A stretch of 8,075 bases of DNA from Bacteroidota bacterium (GCA_030613125.1 JAUWMO010000154.1:1-8075), one strand, 5' to 3'. Counted from the first letter of the stretch, positions 1 through 6,762 are shown. Notes: generated by a model not told the origin, from the sequence alone. Translations and numbers: made by a program.

Positions 1-566
1 CTTTTTTTACTTTCAAAGTGATGAGTAATGAAAGTGTATTGTTGCCTTACAAAATCAATAACTGCGAGAGAGTCATTACCAAGTTCCAAAACCGGATATA
101 AATCGATAAGATGTTGTTTTGCTGTTACATTCTTAATTATCATCTGCACCATAGCCATAGTTGAACTATATACAAAAAAAGTCTCCTGAACTTTAATTCC
201 CGGGAATGGCTGGTATTCAAGTATAGCCATATCCGGAAATGATGCAGTTACAATTGGTTTTTGAAAGAACTGGCCAATATTCATTATGGCTAATTTATTC
301 ACCATCCAAACAGCGAACATCCTGCCCGAATTATCACTTGAGTAATTTAGCGGTTCACAATCAGTATAGTAATCCATTTTATATCCTTTATCACCATATA
401 ACCTTGACCGGCTTATGGTAGCAGCATAAGTTGTATACAAAGGATCATCTCCTGATGCATCTATTTTGAAATATTTATCAGTAACAGAAAGTGTTTGAGC
501 CTGAGAAAAGTGTGGTATCAATATCAGGACCCATAAATATTTCAGGATTCTGTATTCGGGGTGCAT
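1..566 (-). CDS. Exported protein, possible glycoside hydrolase N-terminus (partial)
   Basis: The frame is open from an ATG at 566 to the window edge and encodes 188 residues, so the C-terminal part is missing. Residues 1-24 form a signal peptide: a charged start, a hydrophobic core (LKYLWVLILIP) and an SQAQ end typical of Bacteroidota exported proteins. The rest is rich in beta-strand-like stretches, including the segments FPDMAILEYQPFPG and KVQETFFVYSS, with many aromatic residues. This recalls the N-terminal beta-sandwich that precedes an (alpha/alpha)6-barrel in secreted glycosidases; that is an impression rather than a motif match. No catalytic residue lies in the visible part. It is the last gene of a minus-strand run carrying an aldose epimerase and a glycosidase-like protein, which fits a carbohydrate role. 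That a real gene is here is fairly sure; its function is not. Confidence 0.65.
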   Translation of the reverse strand, partial: MHPEYRILKYLWVLILIPHFSQAQTLSVTDKYFKIDASGDDPLYTTYAATISRSRLYGDKGYKMDYYTDCEPLNYSSDNSGRMFAVWMVNKLAIMNIGQFFQKPIVTASFPDMAILEYQPFPGIKVQETFFVYSSTMAMVQMIIKNVTAKQHLIDLYPVLELGNDSLAVIDFVRQQYTFITHHFESKK

Positions 567-699
567 TATAAATTTAAATTGAATTTGTGCGCTCTAAACG
601 CCTATACCTATAAATTATTTTGGGATTAGCATCCCTGGTCTGTTGTAATACCGGTTCAATCAGATTAGCAGGTCCTGTTCACCGGCATCCCTACTGCCC
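567..699. other. Intergenic spacer with short degenerate repeats
   Basis: This gap separates the small membrane protein gene from the partial exported-protein gene downstream. GATTAGCA occurs at 624-631 and 663-670, and GCATCCCT at 629-636 and 685-692. A short perfect hairpin (GGGAT, loop TAGC, ATCCC) lies at 622-635. On the minus strand it is followed by AAAATAATTT rather than a T run, so it is a poor terminator. No convincing TAnnTTTG promoter was seen, so the downstream gene is probably read through from the genes before it. Confidence 0.35.
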
Positions 700-855
700 C
701 TATTCAAGATTTGCAATGATATAAAACAAAGCAATTAACAGAACCAGCAATAGTATATAAAAAATGTAATTGCCATACTTTATGATCAAATTGCTCCTCC
801 TCCGTTCCGAACTCATTCTTCTTGAATCGCGCCGAAAAAAGATTGATGGTAACAT
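700..855 (-). CDS. Small single-span membrane protein
   Basis: I do not recognise this family. The chosen ATG at 855 gives 51 residues. A longer in-frame start at 927 would overlap the preceding gene by 53 bp and add a segment that looks like a shadow of that gene. A still shorter start at 816 (38 residues) has AAGAAGA directly before it and is a real alternative. The product has a strongly basic N-terminal half (FRRDSRR, then SERRRSN), followed by a transmembrane helix (YIFYILLLVLLIALFYIIA) and a short acidic tail. The positive-inside rule suggests a cytoplasmic N-terminus. It starts 19 bp after the stop of the large SUMF1-fold protein and is probably cotranscribed with it. It may be an accessory anchor or a regulatory microprotein, but nothing in the sequence shows which. 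Confidence 0.45.
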   Translation of the reverse strand: MLPSIFFRRDSRRMSSERRRSNLIIKYGNYIFYILLLVLLIALFYIIANLE

Positions 856-874
856 ATGTTTAAAATAAAAATTA

Positions 875-3655
875 TTATTGTTCAGCATCGGTAACACACC
901 GGAAACCCACTGTGGAATTTCTGTCAAAACCCTCTGAAACCATCAGTAGCATTTGTGTTTTATTCAAAGGTTGGGTACCTCCTTTCACGTACCATATGCT
1001 TGATGTGGGTTTATAGTAACTGCCGCCCCGTATAATTACAAACCTGTAGCTACCATTGTAATAAACATCATTTGTCAATTGCCACACGTTTCCTACCAGA
1101 TCAGCAATTTTAAAAGGGCTTTCACCTTTAGAAAATGCATCAACCGGGGTTGATCTGCCAAACGCATTGTTACACTTTGTACCACGAAATTCATTGCCCC
1201 AGGGCCACAATCTTCCATCAGTTCCCTGGGCTGCATATTGCCACTCAACTTCAGTTGGTAACCGTTTATTTGCCCATTCGGCATATGCTTTTGCATCTTT
1301 AAGGCTAACATATACAACGGGATAGTTCTCCTGTCCGGCAGGATATTTTCCTGCATCCCAGTGCTTTAAGAAGTTAGCCCGATCTTCAGGTTGATATTGT
1401 GTTGCGACAAGAAACTCATAGAACTGCAGATTTGTAACCGGATATTCATCCATAAAGAATCTCTTCACCTGTATCTTTTTTGGTTCGGAATAATCCGGGT
1501 ACGAAATAAACTGGTCGGGATTCGTAACCTGAAAACTAAATTCCCCTTCGGGTATTTCCCTCATCCCAGAAGGTGGCCTTTTATGTGTTTCAGTTGGAGT
1601 TACATAACTGATCAGGTATGGTTTTCCGGGTTCAATTCTTATAACTCTTTCATCAAGTATTTCTTCACCAGCAAAAAGTTGCACAACAAATTTTCCTTCT
1701 ACTCTTCCAAACAGGTCAGATAACTTCACCTTCACAAAATTATCCTGAAAAACCCCGGGTTCTTTCTGATATGAAGGATCTCCTTTCCAAATCCTGATCG
1801 ATTCGCCTTCACTGGTTACTATTTTCAAAGAATCTCCCTTCACATCAACCTGTATCAGGCTTGGTAACCTTACAATACAGTCTACATTACCTTCACGACC
1901 GGTACCCAGCCATGAACTGTTAAATTCCCGTACCTTAACAGGAATATAATATAATGAATCATTCAGTACAGGTTTTAGTTCTTCATGATTCCAAAGACTA
2001 ACAAAATGAAATCCATCAGCAGGTTCAATTTTAAAAAGAGATCTTGAAACACCCTCTGGTTTCATACTTAATATGGTATACAAGGTTTTCTGGCCGTTAG
2101 TCCATTGGTTCACAAAAATATTATCTTCAAGGGTTGGAATTAAGGGGGTCCAATTATTATTTAAAAAGACTGAAGAATTCTCCCGGAGTATTTTAGTGGT
2201 TTTCCCTAAAAAAAGAAAATCTGTCTCCATCCAATCGGGACGTCCCGGGTCAAACGTATTGATCTCAGTACCATAACCATTAAAAAAAGAAATTGCAATA
2301 TCTCTGTGAATGCTTCCACGGTTAAGCACACAAACCCTGAAAATGGCAAATTCAGGTTTGATAAGCTTATTAAGGTTTAATAGTGGTGATCTGTTAATGG
2401 CATTATGAACTCTCCCGGATACAATTCCCGGCATATCCATTGGGACCGCCATTCCTTCAGAATACATAATAACACCGTTTCTGACACTATCGGCAACTTC
2501 CTGAAGTCTGTTACTTGAGCTACCTCTGGTATCCAGCACAACGCCATCAGCATCCACTTCTTTTATTAAAGTAGCCATGGCTTTAAACGGATCTTCCCGG
2601 TCTGTACTTTGATCCCAGGGATTATACGATATAAAAAACCTGGTACCATTAGCTTTTGCATATCGCGATAGTTCTTTCAGCTTCGGCAAACCAAAAGGCA
2701 AGTCAGAGTACAATTCCCACTGGTTTCGCTGATCCACTCCAAGTCTTGGCCAGGTGGGCCATATACCAAAAACATCATAACCACCAAAAAGTTTTTTTCC
2801 TTTTTCGAGATATTGATGAAAGGCGAACTTTCCGGTCTCGCTGTTATAAAACTCCTGGTCCCATGCAAATTGCAATGTTATTATATATTTATTCCTGATC
2901 CATTTAAGGTCTTCCCTTTCGAAAAGAGAGTTATCAAATTCATTGAGATCATACAAATATCGATCATGAAACATTAGCTTTATTCCATTCTGCCATTTAC
3001 CCTGGTAGATATCTGCATATATTGTATATTCAACTTCAGCTCTCGGAGGCAGAGCTGTTTTATATCTTTGTAATTTAGCATTTCGACTACTTGTACGCCT
3101 GCTAATTGCACAAACGGAATATTTATCATCAAGGTCAATTGCAGCATATCCCAGTTCCCAGGCGTTATCGGGAAGAATAACACTAACAGGCTTTCTTTCA
3201 GGTAGATATATGTTTGCCCGGGCAAGTGACCAGGGTCCTTCTGAAGTGAGATAAATATGTTCGGTTGAAAATCCAAATGGAACTATATTTTCCAGTACCA
3301 GTGTATCTGAGGAATGATTTTGAAATTTAATGATCCCCTTCCAGCCTTTTTCTCCATTATTAAGAGAACGAATTGCTCCGTCCAAACCATTGCCATAAGT
3401 GAATCTGATCACATTGTCCTCCAGCATAAGTTTTGTCTCCCGGGATGTAACAAAATCATTATCAACTACAAGACTAAACAGTGGAACAGGTTGAATCAAT
3501 GCAATACTTTCACTATCAAGAAACCTGATAGATGCAATTTCCAATCCATTTGTAAAACTAAATCCAAAAGACTCTAAAGATTGAGCATAACCATTAAGAA
3601 ATGGATTCAGAATTAATAAAAGAGAAGAAAAAAATAGCTGCAGAGCTCGAACCAT
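875..3655 (-). CDS. Secreted glycosidase-like protein with C-terminal SUMF1/FGE-fold domain
   Basis: The product has 926 residues. Residues 1-25 are a signal peptide ending in GYAQ. Residues about 26-240 look beta-rich. Residues about 250-480 resemble a TIM barrel of the GH36/DUF6259 kind, with GIWPTWPRLGVD (297-308), ISYNPWDQ (342-349), DGVVLDTRG (370-378) and MYSEG (397-401); D375 and E400 are plausible but unproven catalytic residues. Residues about 500-690 look like beta-sandwich linkers. Residues 698-922 form a SUMF1 (formylglycine-generating-enzyme) fold: MREIPEGEF, MDEYPVTNLQFYEFL, ANKRLPTEVEWQYAA, WPWGNEF, DLVGNVWQLTND, IIRGGSYY and VGFRCV. The two catalytic cysteines of true FGE, expected after GGSY, are replaced by K882 and I887, so sulfatase activation is unlikely; the domain may bind a ligand or partner. 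The gene starts 22 bp after the epimerase stop. Export and the SUMF1 fold are well supported; the hydrolase role is inference. Confidence 0.88.
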   Translation of the reverse strand: MVRALQLFFSSLLLILNPFLNGYAQSLESFGFSFTNGLEIASIRFLDSESIALIQPVPLFSLVVDNDFVTSRETKLMLEDNVIRFTYGNGLDGAIRSLNNGEKGWKGIIKFQNHSSDTLVLENIVPFGFSTEHIYLTSEGPWSLARANIYLPERKPVSVILPDNAWELGYAAIDLDDKYSVCAISRRTSSRNAKLQRYKTALPPRAEVEYTIYADIYQGKWQNGIKLMFHDRYLYDLNEFDNSLFEREDLKWIRNKYIITLQFAWDQEFYNSETGKFAFHQYLEKGKKLFGGYDVFGIWPTWPRLGVDQRNQWELYSDLPFGLPKLKELSRYAKANGTRFFISYNPWDQSTDREDPFKAMATLIKEVDADGVVLDTRGSSSNRLQEVADSVRNGVIMYSEGMAVPMDMPGIVSGRVHNAINRSPLLNLNKLIKPEFAIFRVCVLNRGSIHRDIAISFFNGYGTEINTFDPGRPDWMETDFLFLGKTTKILRENSSVFLNNNWTPLIPTLEDNIFVNQWTNGQKTLYTILSMKPEGVSRSLFKIEPADGFHFVSLWNHEELKPVLNDSLYYIPVKVREFNSSWLGTGREGNVDCIVRLPSLIQVDVKGDSLKIVTSEGESIRIWKGDPSYQKEPGVFQDNFVKVKLSDLFGRVEGKFVVQLFAGEEILDERVIRIEPGKPYLISYVTPTETHKRPPSGMREIPEGEFSFQVTNPDQFISYPDYSEPKKIQVKRFFMDEYPVTNLQFYEFLVATQYQPEDRANFLKHWDAGKYPAGQENYPVVYVSLKDAKAYAEWANKRLPTEVEWQYAAQGTDGRLWPWGNEFRGTKCNNAFGRSTPVDAFSKGESPFKIADLVGNVWQLTNDVYYNGSYRFVIIRGGSYYKPTSSIWYVKGGTQPLNKTQMLLMVSEGFDRNSTVGFRCVTDAEQ

Positions 3656-3677
3656 AAATTTATTAAAGAAATATCTG

Positions 3678-4832
3678 TTATTCCTGAACCAGGAATTTAT
3701 AGATAGTGGTTTGCTTATATGTTTCTCCTGGCTTCAATATAGCATTCGGAAATTCCGGTTGGTTTGGTGAATCAGGAAAATGTTGCGCTTCAAGACAAAA
3801 ACCGGATTGCTTTTTGTAAACAACTCCATTTTTCCCGGTCAGTGTTCCGTCAAGAAAATTACCGGTATAAAATTGAACTCCCGGTTCAGTAGTATATACT
3901 TCCATCAAACGGCCACTTTCCGGTTCATACACTTTGGCCGTCAATCCTAATTCATCATTCTCCTTATTTATCACATAGCAATGATCATATCCACCTTCAA
4001 CCTGGGCAAACCGGGAACCTATTGATTTAAACTCAGAGAAATCCATTGGAGTATCTTTACATTCCCGCAACTCCCCGGTTGGGATTGCGTCTTCATAAAC
4101 TACAACATACCTGTCGGCATTTAACATTATTTCGTGACTAAAAACATCTCTTTTACCTCCGGTCAAATTGAAATATCCGTGATAGGTAAGATTAACCGGA
4201 CAAGCTTTATCAATAGTACCTGTATAATCCACCTTTAATTCATTATCATTGGTAAGAGTATAGGTAATATGAACATCGAAATTTCCCGGAAATCCTTCTT
4301 CCATATCAGGGCTAATATAGTGGAGTTTTATGCCAACTTCATCATCGGATTTGAAAGTTTCTGACTTCCATACCTTTTTATCAAAACCTATAATTCCACC
4401 ATGAAGGTGATTTTCCCCATTGTTTATTGCAAGAGAGTATTTATGGCCATTTAACTCGAATTCACCTTTGGCAATCCGGTTGCAAAAACGTCCCACAATA
4501 GACCCAAAATAAGGATGACCATCCTGGTAAAATTGCAAATTATCAAAACCAAGTGTAATATTTTCAAATGCACCATTTTTGTCTGGTACAACAATTGAGG
4601 TTACAATTCCACCATAATTGGTGATATCAACCTTCATACCTTTTTTATTTTCAAGCATATAGAGCAATACTTCCTGCCCGTCAATATTTCCAAATGTTTT
4701 CGATTCAATTTTCATAGTTTTTTCAGTTTTTGTTTTTTCCTCCTTGCTCTTCTGAGAAGAACACGATAATAAAAAGCCCGTAAGGGTAAGAGCTAAAAAA
4801 AATGGAATTTTGATAATAGAGTTAGTTTTCAT
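3678..4832 (-). CDS. galM: Aldose 1-epimerase (mutarotase), lipoprotein form
   Basis: This 384-residue protein interconverts alpha and beta anomers of aldoses. Residues 1-24 are a lipoprotein signal with lipobox LLSC (Cys24), followed by a charged SSQKSKEEK linker, so it should be anchored facing the periplasm rather than be cytosolic. The epimerase body starts near residue 44. Visible family motifs are VGRFCNRI (R115), NHLHGG (H144), the second active-site histidine in NLTYHGYFNL (H218), GGYDH (D283) and CLEAQHFPDSPN (E348, the expected base). Length and motif order fit galactose-mutarotase enzymes. One difference is Tyr217 before the second histidine, where many relatives have Asn. It heads a close-packed set with the glycosidase-like gene 22 bp downstream, and a mutarotase would suit anomers released by such a hydrolase. 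No clear promoter was seen in the A+T-rich 101 bp upstream. Confidence 0.95.
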   Translation of the reverse strand: MKTNSIIKIPFFLALTLTGFLLSCSSQKSKEEKTKTEKTMKIESKTFGNIDGQEVLLYMLENKKGMKVDITNYGGIVTSIVVPDKNGAFENITLGFDNLQFYQDGHPYFGSIVGRFCNRIAKGEFELNGHKYSLAINNGENHLHGGIIGFDKKVWKSETFKSDDEVGIKLHYISPDMEEGFPGNFDVHITYTLTNDNELKVDYTGTIDKACPVNLTYHGYFNLTGGKRDVFSHEIMLNADRYVVVYEDAIPTGELRECKDTPMDFSEFKSIGSRFAQVEGGYDHCYVINKENDELGLTAKVYEPESGRLMEVYTTEPGVQFYTGNFLDGTLTGKNGVVYKKQSGFCLEAQHFPDSPNQPEFPNAILKPGETYKQTTIYKFLVQE

Positions 4833-4933
4833 TTTAATAAATTTTAATTTAATAATATCATATATTTTAAAATTTTGTTTGTTGACTATATTGGAAATAA
4901 ATTCATGGTATGGTTTTAATTAAATTGCCAGTT

Positions 4934-5152
4934 CTAAAAAACTCCTCCTCCTAAATACAAACGTATAGCAGCCACAACCAAGACTAAGATGTTTAAATTC
5001 TGGCCTTGCTTATATTTTGCTATGATGCCTATGGCCAGGCCAATAATCGCCAGTAAGATGGCCAGCCAGTTTAACCAACCCAGCAATGGGATAAAGCCTA
5101 TAAGACTAATTATCAACGCAATAACCCCGATTATAATTGATACCAGATTCAT
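4934..5152 (-). CDS. Small hydrophobic integral membrane protein
   Basis: This 72-residue protein is almost entirely hydrophobic. One helix covers residues 3-23 (VSIIIGVIALIISLIGFIP) and a second about 25-45 (GWLNWLAILLAIIGLAIGII). A short polar loop (AKYKQGQN) leads to a third segment about 53-70 ending in LGGGVF. Small proteins with this layout (SLIGFIPLLGWLNW, then the GGG end) are common in Bacteroidota by my recollection and have no assigned function. The ATG at 5152 begins right at the first helix. The 101-bp gap before the epimerase gene makes cotranscription possible but not certain. A TATATTTA box on the minus strand shortly upstream resembles a -7 element with its final G replaced. 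It is a real gene by composition, with unknown role. Confidence 0.75.
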   Translation of the reverse strand: MNLVSIIIGVIALIISLIGFIPLLGWLNWLAILLAIIGLAIGIIAKYKQGQNLNILVLVVAAIRLYLGGGVF

Positions 5153-5540
5153 CAGCTTAGGAATAAATATAAAAGTAAGAATTTTACGAGAATCATAAAA
5201 ACTTTGCTAAGAAGTTTTCTGCTTCCGGAGGATTGCAAAACGAAAATGGATCAAATTCATTACAATATTTTATATGCTCCTTAAATTAGAACAGAGCCAT
5301 TAAACTACGTAGTTTAATACGTAGTTCATGAGTTTTATGTTTTGTGCAACGCATGACCCGGAACCACCAATTCTGAATTTTGAAACTGCCGTAGGCTGTA
5401 GTTGTTAGATTTGAGTATATGATTGATGTTCACTGAATTCAGGACAGAATAAGGAATTTCCTGAAATAATCCAATATGATTTGATTTAATAACTGAAACA
5501 TTAATCTTATTTTTACATAGTCAATTAAAATCAATTAAAG
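5153..5540. other. Divergent intergenic region, 388 bp
   Basis: This gap lies between the minus-strand membrane protein gene and the plus-strand lipoprotein gene. It holds the palindrome at 5299-5318 and an overlapping direct repeat. A 26-codon open frame (5328-5408) is too short and unsupported to call. An imperfect inverted repeat lies around CTGCCGTAGGC near 5386. Directly before the lipoprotein ATG are two near-identical 10-mers, TCAATTAAAA and TCAATTAAAG (5521-5540). No tRNA, terminator or insertion-sequence end was recognised. Confidence 0.5.
5299..5326. repeat. Perfect 20-bp palindrome with overlapping direct repeat
   Basis: ATTAAACTACGTAGTTTAAT at 5299-5318 is an uninterrupted inverted repeat. 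TACGTAGTT occurs twice 12 bp apart, at 5306-5314 and 5318-5326, so half of the palindrome is repeated on the right. There is no T run on either side, which argues against an intrinsic terminator. The position between two divergent genes (about 147 bp from one start and 215 bp from the other) suits an operator for a dimeric regulator, but no regulator gene is visible. Confidence 0.45.
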
Positions 5541-5913
5541 ATGAGAACAATTTATTTTAAAATTACCATATTATCACTTTTATTATTTTGTATAGCTATT
5601 GTTATATTAATCTCCTGTAAAGAAGTTAAAGAAATGAATCAAGATCCTGAAATAGAACCGCTAAAACAAGGATTTAAAGCATCTGCAGCGGTAGGATATT
5701 GTGCCTCATTAGCAAACACGCTTTTTAGAGGTGAGGATTTACCAGATAACGTATTATTTCAATCTACAGAATTTAAAAGTAGGTAATAAGTTAAACCTGG
5801 GAAATATAATTCTGAATTTTCACGATAAATGTGATGGAAAAGCATATGTTGAATTTGCGAGTGGAAAATACGTAACATCAAACCACAGATATGTGAATCT
5901 TAATTTTTACTAA
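5541..5913 (+). pseudogene. Lipoprotein gene with an apparent frameshift
   Basis: The first frame starts at ATG 5541 and stops at 5784-5786 (81 residues). It has a lipoprotein signal with ILISC, lipidated Cys26, then a charged linker and the segment ASAAVGYCASLANTLF. The following frame, shifted by one base, stays open to the TAA at 5911-5913 and reads like protein (LGNIILNFHDKCDGKAYVEF, then ASGKYVTS). Removing one A from the AAAA run at 5775-5778 joins them smoothly as STEFKVGNKLNLG and gives about 123 residues with two non-lipidated cysteines that could pair. I infer a one-base insertion: a recent inactivating mutation, a sequencing error, or less likely programmed frameshifting. The family is not recognised. 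The gene is monocistronic and sits divergently from the small membrane protein gene. Confidence 0.55.
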
Positions 5914-6027
5914 CTAATGTCTGAAAGAAAACTCAGTGTTTGATAAGAAAATGTCAAACCTGTAGTTATAAATCGAATCAGACAGAATGTTTATTGAAAG
6001 CGATAAAGATTCTCAGGACATATTTAT

Positions 6028-6057
6028 AAAAAAAAGTCTGGCCATCCGGCCAGACTT
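6028..6057 (-). terminator. Strong intrinsic terminator of the cold-shock gene
   Basis: AAGTCTGGCC (6034-6043), loop ATCC and GGCCAGACTT (6048-6057) form a perfect 10-bp stem. Read on the minus strand it is followed by eight T (6035-6028), partly within the stem base. It lies about 31 bp after the cold-shock stop codon. On the plus strand no T run follows, so it chiefly serves the minus strand, though it also separates the converging lipoprotein gene. Confidence 0.92.
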
Positions 6058-6088
6058 GAATAGGTACTCTGAATATTATTGTAATAAA

Positions 6089-6280
6089 TTAAGCTAATAC
6101 TACATTCACAGCATTCAGACCTTTTCTTCCTTCTTTAAGCTCAAAATTAACTTCATCGTCATCCCTGATCTCATCAACAAGTCCGGTAGCATGGACAAAA
6201 TATTCCTTGCCTTCTTCTTTCTCAGTAATAAAACCAAATCCTTTTGATTCGTTAAAGAACTTTACAATTCCTGTTTTCAT
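6089..6280 (-). CDS. Cold-shock domain protein (CspA family)
   Basis: The 63-residue product is a single cold-shock domain, an OB-fold that binds single-stranded RNA and DNA and acts in the cytoplasm as an RNA chaperone. Both nucleic-acid motifs are present: RNP1 as KGFGFI (13-18) and RNP2 as YFVHAT (27-32). The start MKTGIVKFFNESKGFGFI and the C-terminal GLNAVNVVLA are typical, and the length is usual for the family. It is a self-contained unit, with a good promoter about 35 bp upstream and a strong terminator just downstream. The leader is short and very A+T-rich, without a Shine-Dalgarno sequence. Whether it is cold-inducible or constitutive cannot be told here. Confidence 0.97.
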   Translation of the reverse strand: MKTGIVKFFNESKGFGFITEKEEGKEYFVHATGLVDEIRDDDEVNFELKEGRKGLNAVNVVLA

Positions 6281-6314
6281 TAAAATAAAATAAATAAATA
6301 AATAATTGAAGCCG

Positions 6315-6343
6315 CAAATATAGATAAATTTTTTAATTCCAAA
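6315..6343 (-). promoter_or_regulatory. Promoter of the cold-shock gene
   Basis: Read on the minus strand, TTTG (6343-6340) is followed after 17 bp by TATATTTG (6322-6315), which matches the Bacteroidota -7 consensus TAnnTTTG. The spacer is slightly shorter than the usual 19 or so. Transcription would start near 6308, giving a leader of about 28 nt made mainly of TAAA-type repeats (6281-6304). Confidence 0.6.
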
Positions 6344-6418
6344 CTATTAACCCGATTTATTGTCAATGAATTCCTTGGAGAAATGATGTTTTTCTGGTGT
6401 TTGGTAGTTTGGAAATGA

Positions 6419-6449
6419 GGGTAGCCGGGAAACTGGTTGCCCTTTTTTT
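6419..6449 (+). terminator. Plus-strand intrinsic terminator with no obvious parent gene
   Basis: GGGTAGCCGG (6419-6428), a GAAA tetraloop (6429-6432) and CTGGTTGCCC (6433-6442) form a 10-bp stem with three G-U pairs, followed by seven T (6443-6449). The G-U pairs become A-C mismatches on the other strand, so both the stem and the T run point to plus-strand transcription. The nearest complete plus-strand gene upstream ends at 5913, beyond the oppositely oriented cold-shock gene. It may end a small RNA, a short leader (an 11-codon frame lies at 6383-6418) or a lost gene. Confidence 0.75.
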
Positions 6450-6460
6450 GGTAGGAATAA

Positions 6461-6637
6461 AAGGAAAATAAATTTGTATCTGCCAGGCATCTTAAAAAAA
6501 TTGGCTATAATGTTGATATAAATAAAATTAAGGATGAGCCTGAAACAATACCAGTTTATGATGAATTAAACTGGCTGGTTGACGTTTATTTGCCTAAAGA
6601 TGACTGGTTAGAGTTTGTTGAATTTTCTGTTGAATAA
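6461..6637 (+). pseudogene. Open frame without a start codon, likely gene remnant
   Basis: The frame is open from just after a TAA at 6458-6460 to the TAA at 6635-6637 (58 codons) and has no ATG, GTG or TTG in frame. Its composition looks protein-like: a basic start (SARHLKKIGYNVDINKIKDE) and an acidic, Trp-rich end (ELNWLVDVYLPKDDWLEFVE). I take it as the C-terminal end of a gene whose front was lost. It lies directly behind an intrinsic terminator and before the promoter of the three-gene operon. The family is not recognised, and chance openness in A+T-rich DNA cannot be excluded. Confidence 0.35.
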
Positions 6638-6726
6638 CCAGGTTTAAGAATCAATTTGTAGAAAATGTAACTAAAATGCTATAAAAAAGTAAAATATCTA
6701 AGCAAATTAATGATTGTTTATGACAA

Positions 6727-6757
6727 TTTCTTAAATTTAAAATTTATGATAATTTTG
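6727..6757 (+). promoter_or_regulatory. Promoter of the three-gene operon, leaderless type
   Basis: TTTC (6727-6730, close to the -33 TTTG) is followed after 19 bp by TAATTTTG (6750-6757), a full match to TAnnTTTG. The first ATG lies at 6763, only five bases after the box, so transcription should start at or within a few bases of the start codon and leave little or no 5' leader. The surrounding DNA has no Shine-Dalgarno sequence. Confidence 0.65.
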
Positions 6758-6762
6758 TCGCC

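Noticed and set aside
239..421. 60-codon plus-strand frame at the left end
   Set aside because: It is antisense to the exported-protein frame that runs from 566 to the edge with a good signal peptide.
700..927. 75-residue version of the small membrane protein starting at 927
   Set aside because: The extra N-terminal residues overlap the end of the large exported protein by 53 bp, and its sequence there reads as a shadow frame. The internal ATG at 855 is more sensible.
875..1565. Active sulfatase-modifying enzyme
   Set aside because: The SUMF1 fold is clear, but both catalytic cysteine positions are changed (Lys and Ile) and no sulfatase gene lies in the window.
1093..3577. Several open frames of 63 to 110 codons on both strands inside the 926-residue gene
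   Set aside because: They lie wholly within a strong coding region, have unlikely residue composition (cysteine- and histidine-rich runs) and show no motif.
4989..5198. 69-codon plus-strand frame opposite the small membrane protein
   Set aside because: It is the complement of a low-complexity hydrophobic gene. The minus-strand reading has clean membrane helices.
5731..5913. Independent 60-codon gene starting with GTG at 5731
   Set aside because: Its first residues are a shadow of the upstream lipoprotein frame. The later part makes sense as the shifted continuation of that gene.
5938..5959. Hairpin GTTTGA and TCAAAC after the lipoprotein gene as a terminator
   Set aside because: The stem is only 6 bp with a 10-nt loop and no T run follows.
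6281..6304. TAAA-type repeats before the cold-shock ATG as a CRISPR or satellite array
   Set aside because: They are a short A+T-rich leader typical of this phylum, with no spacers or long repeat units.
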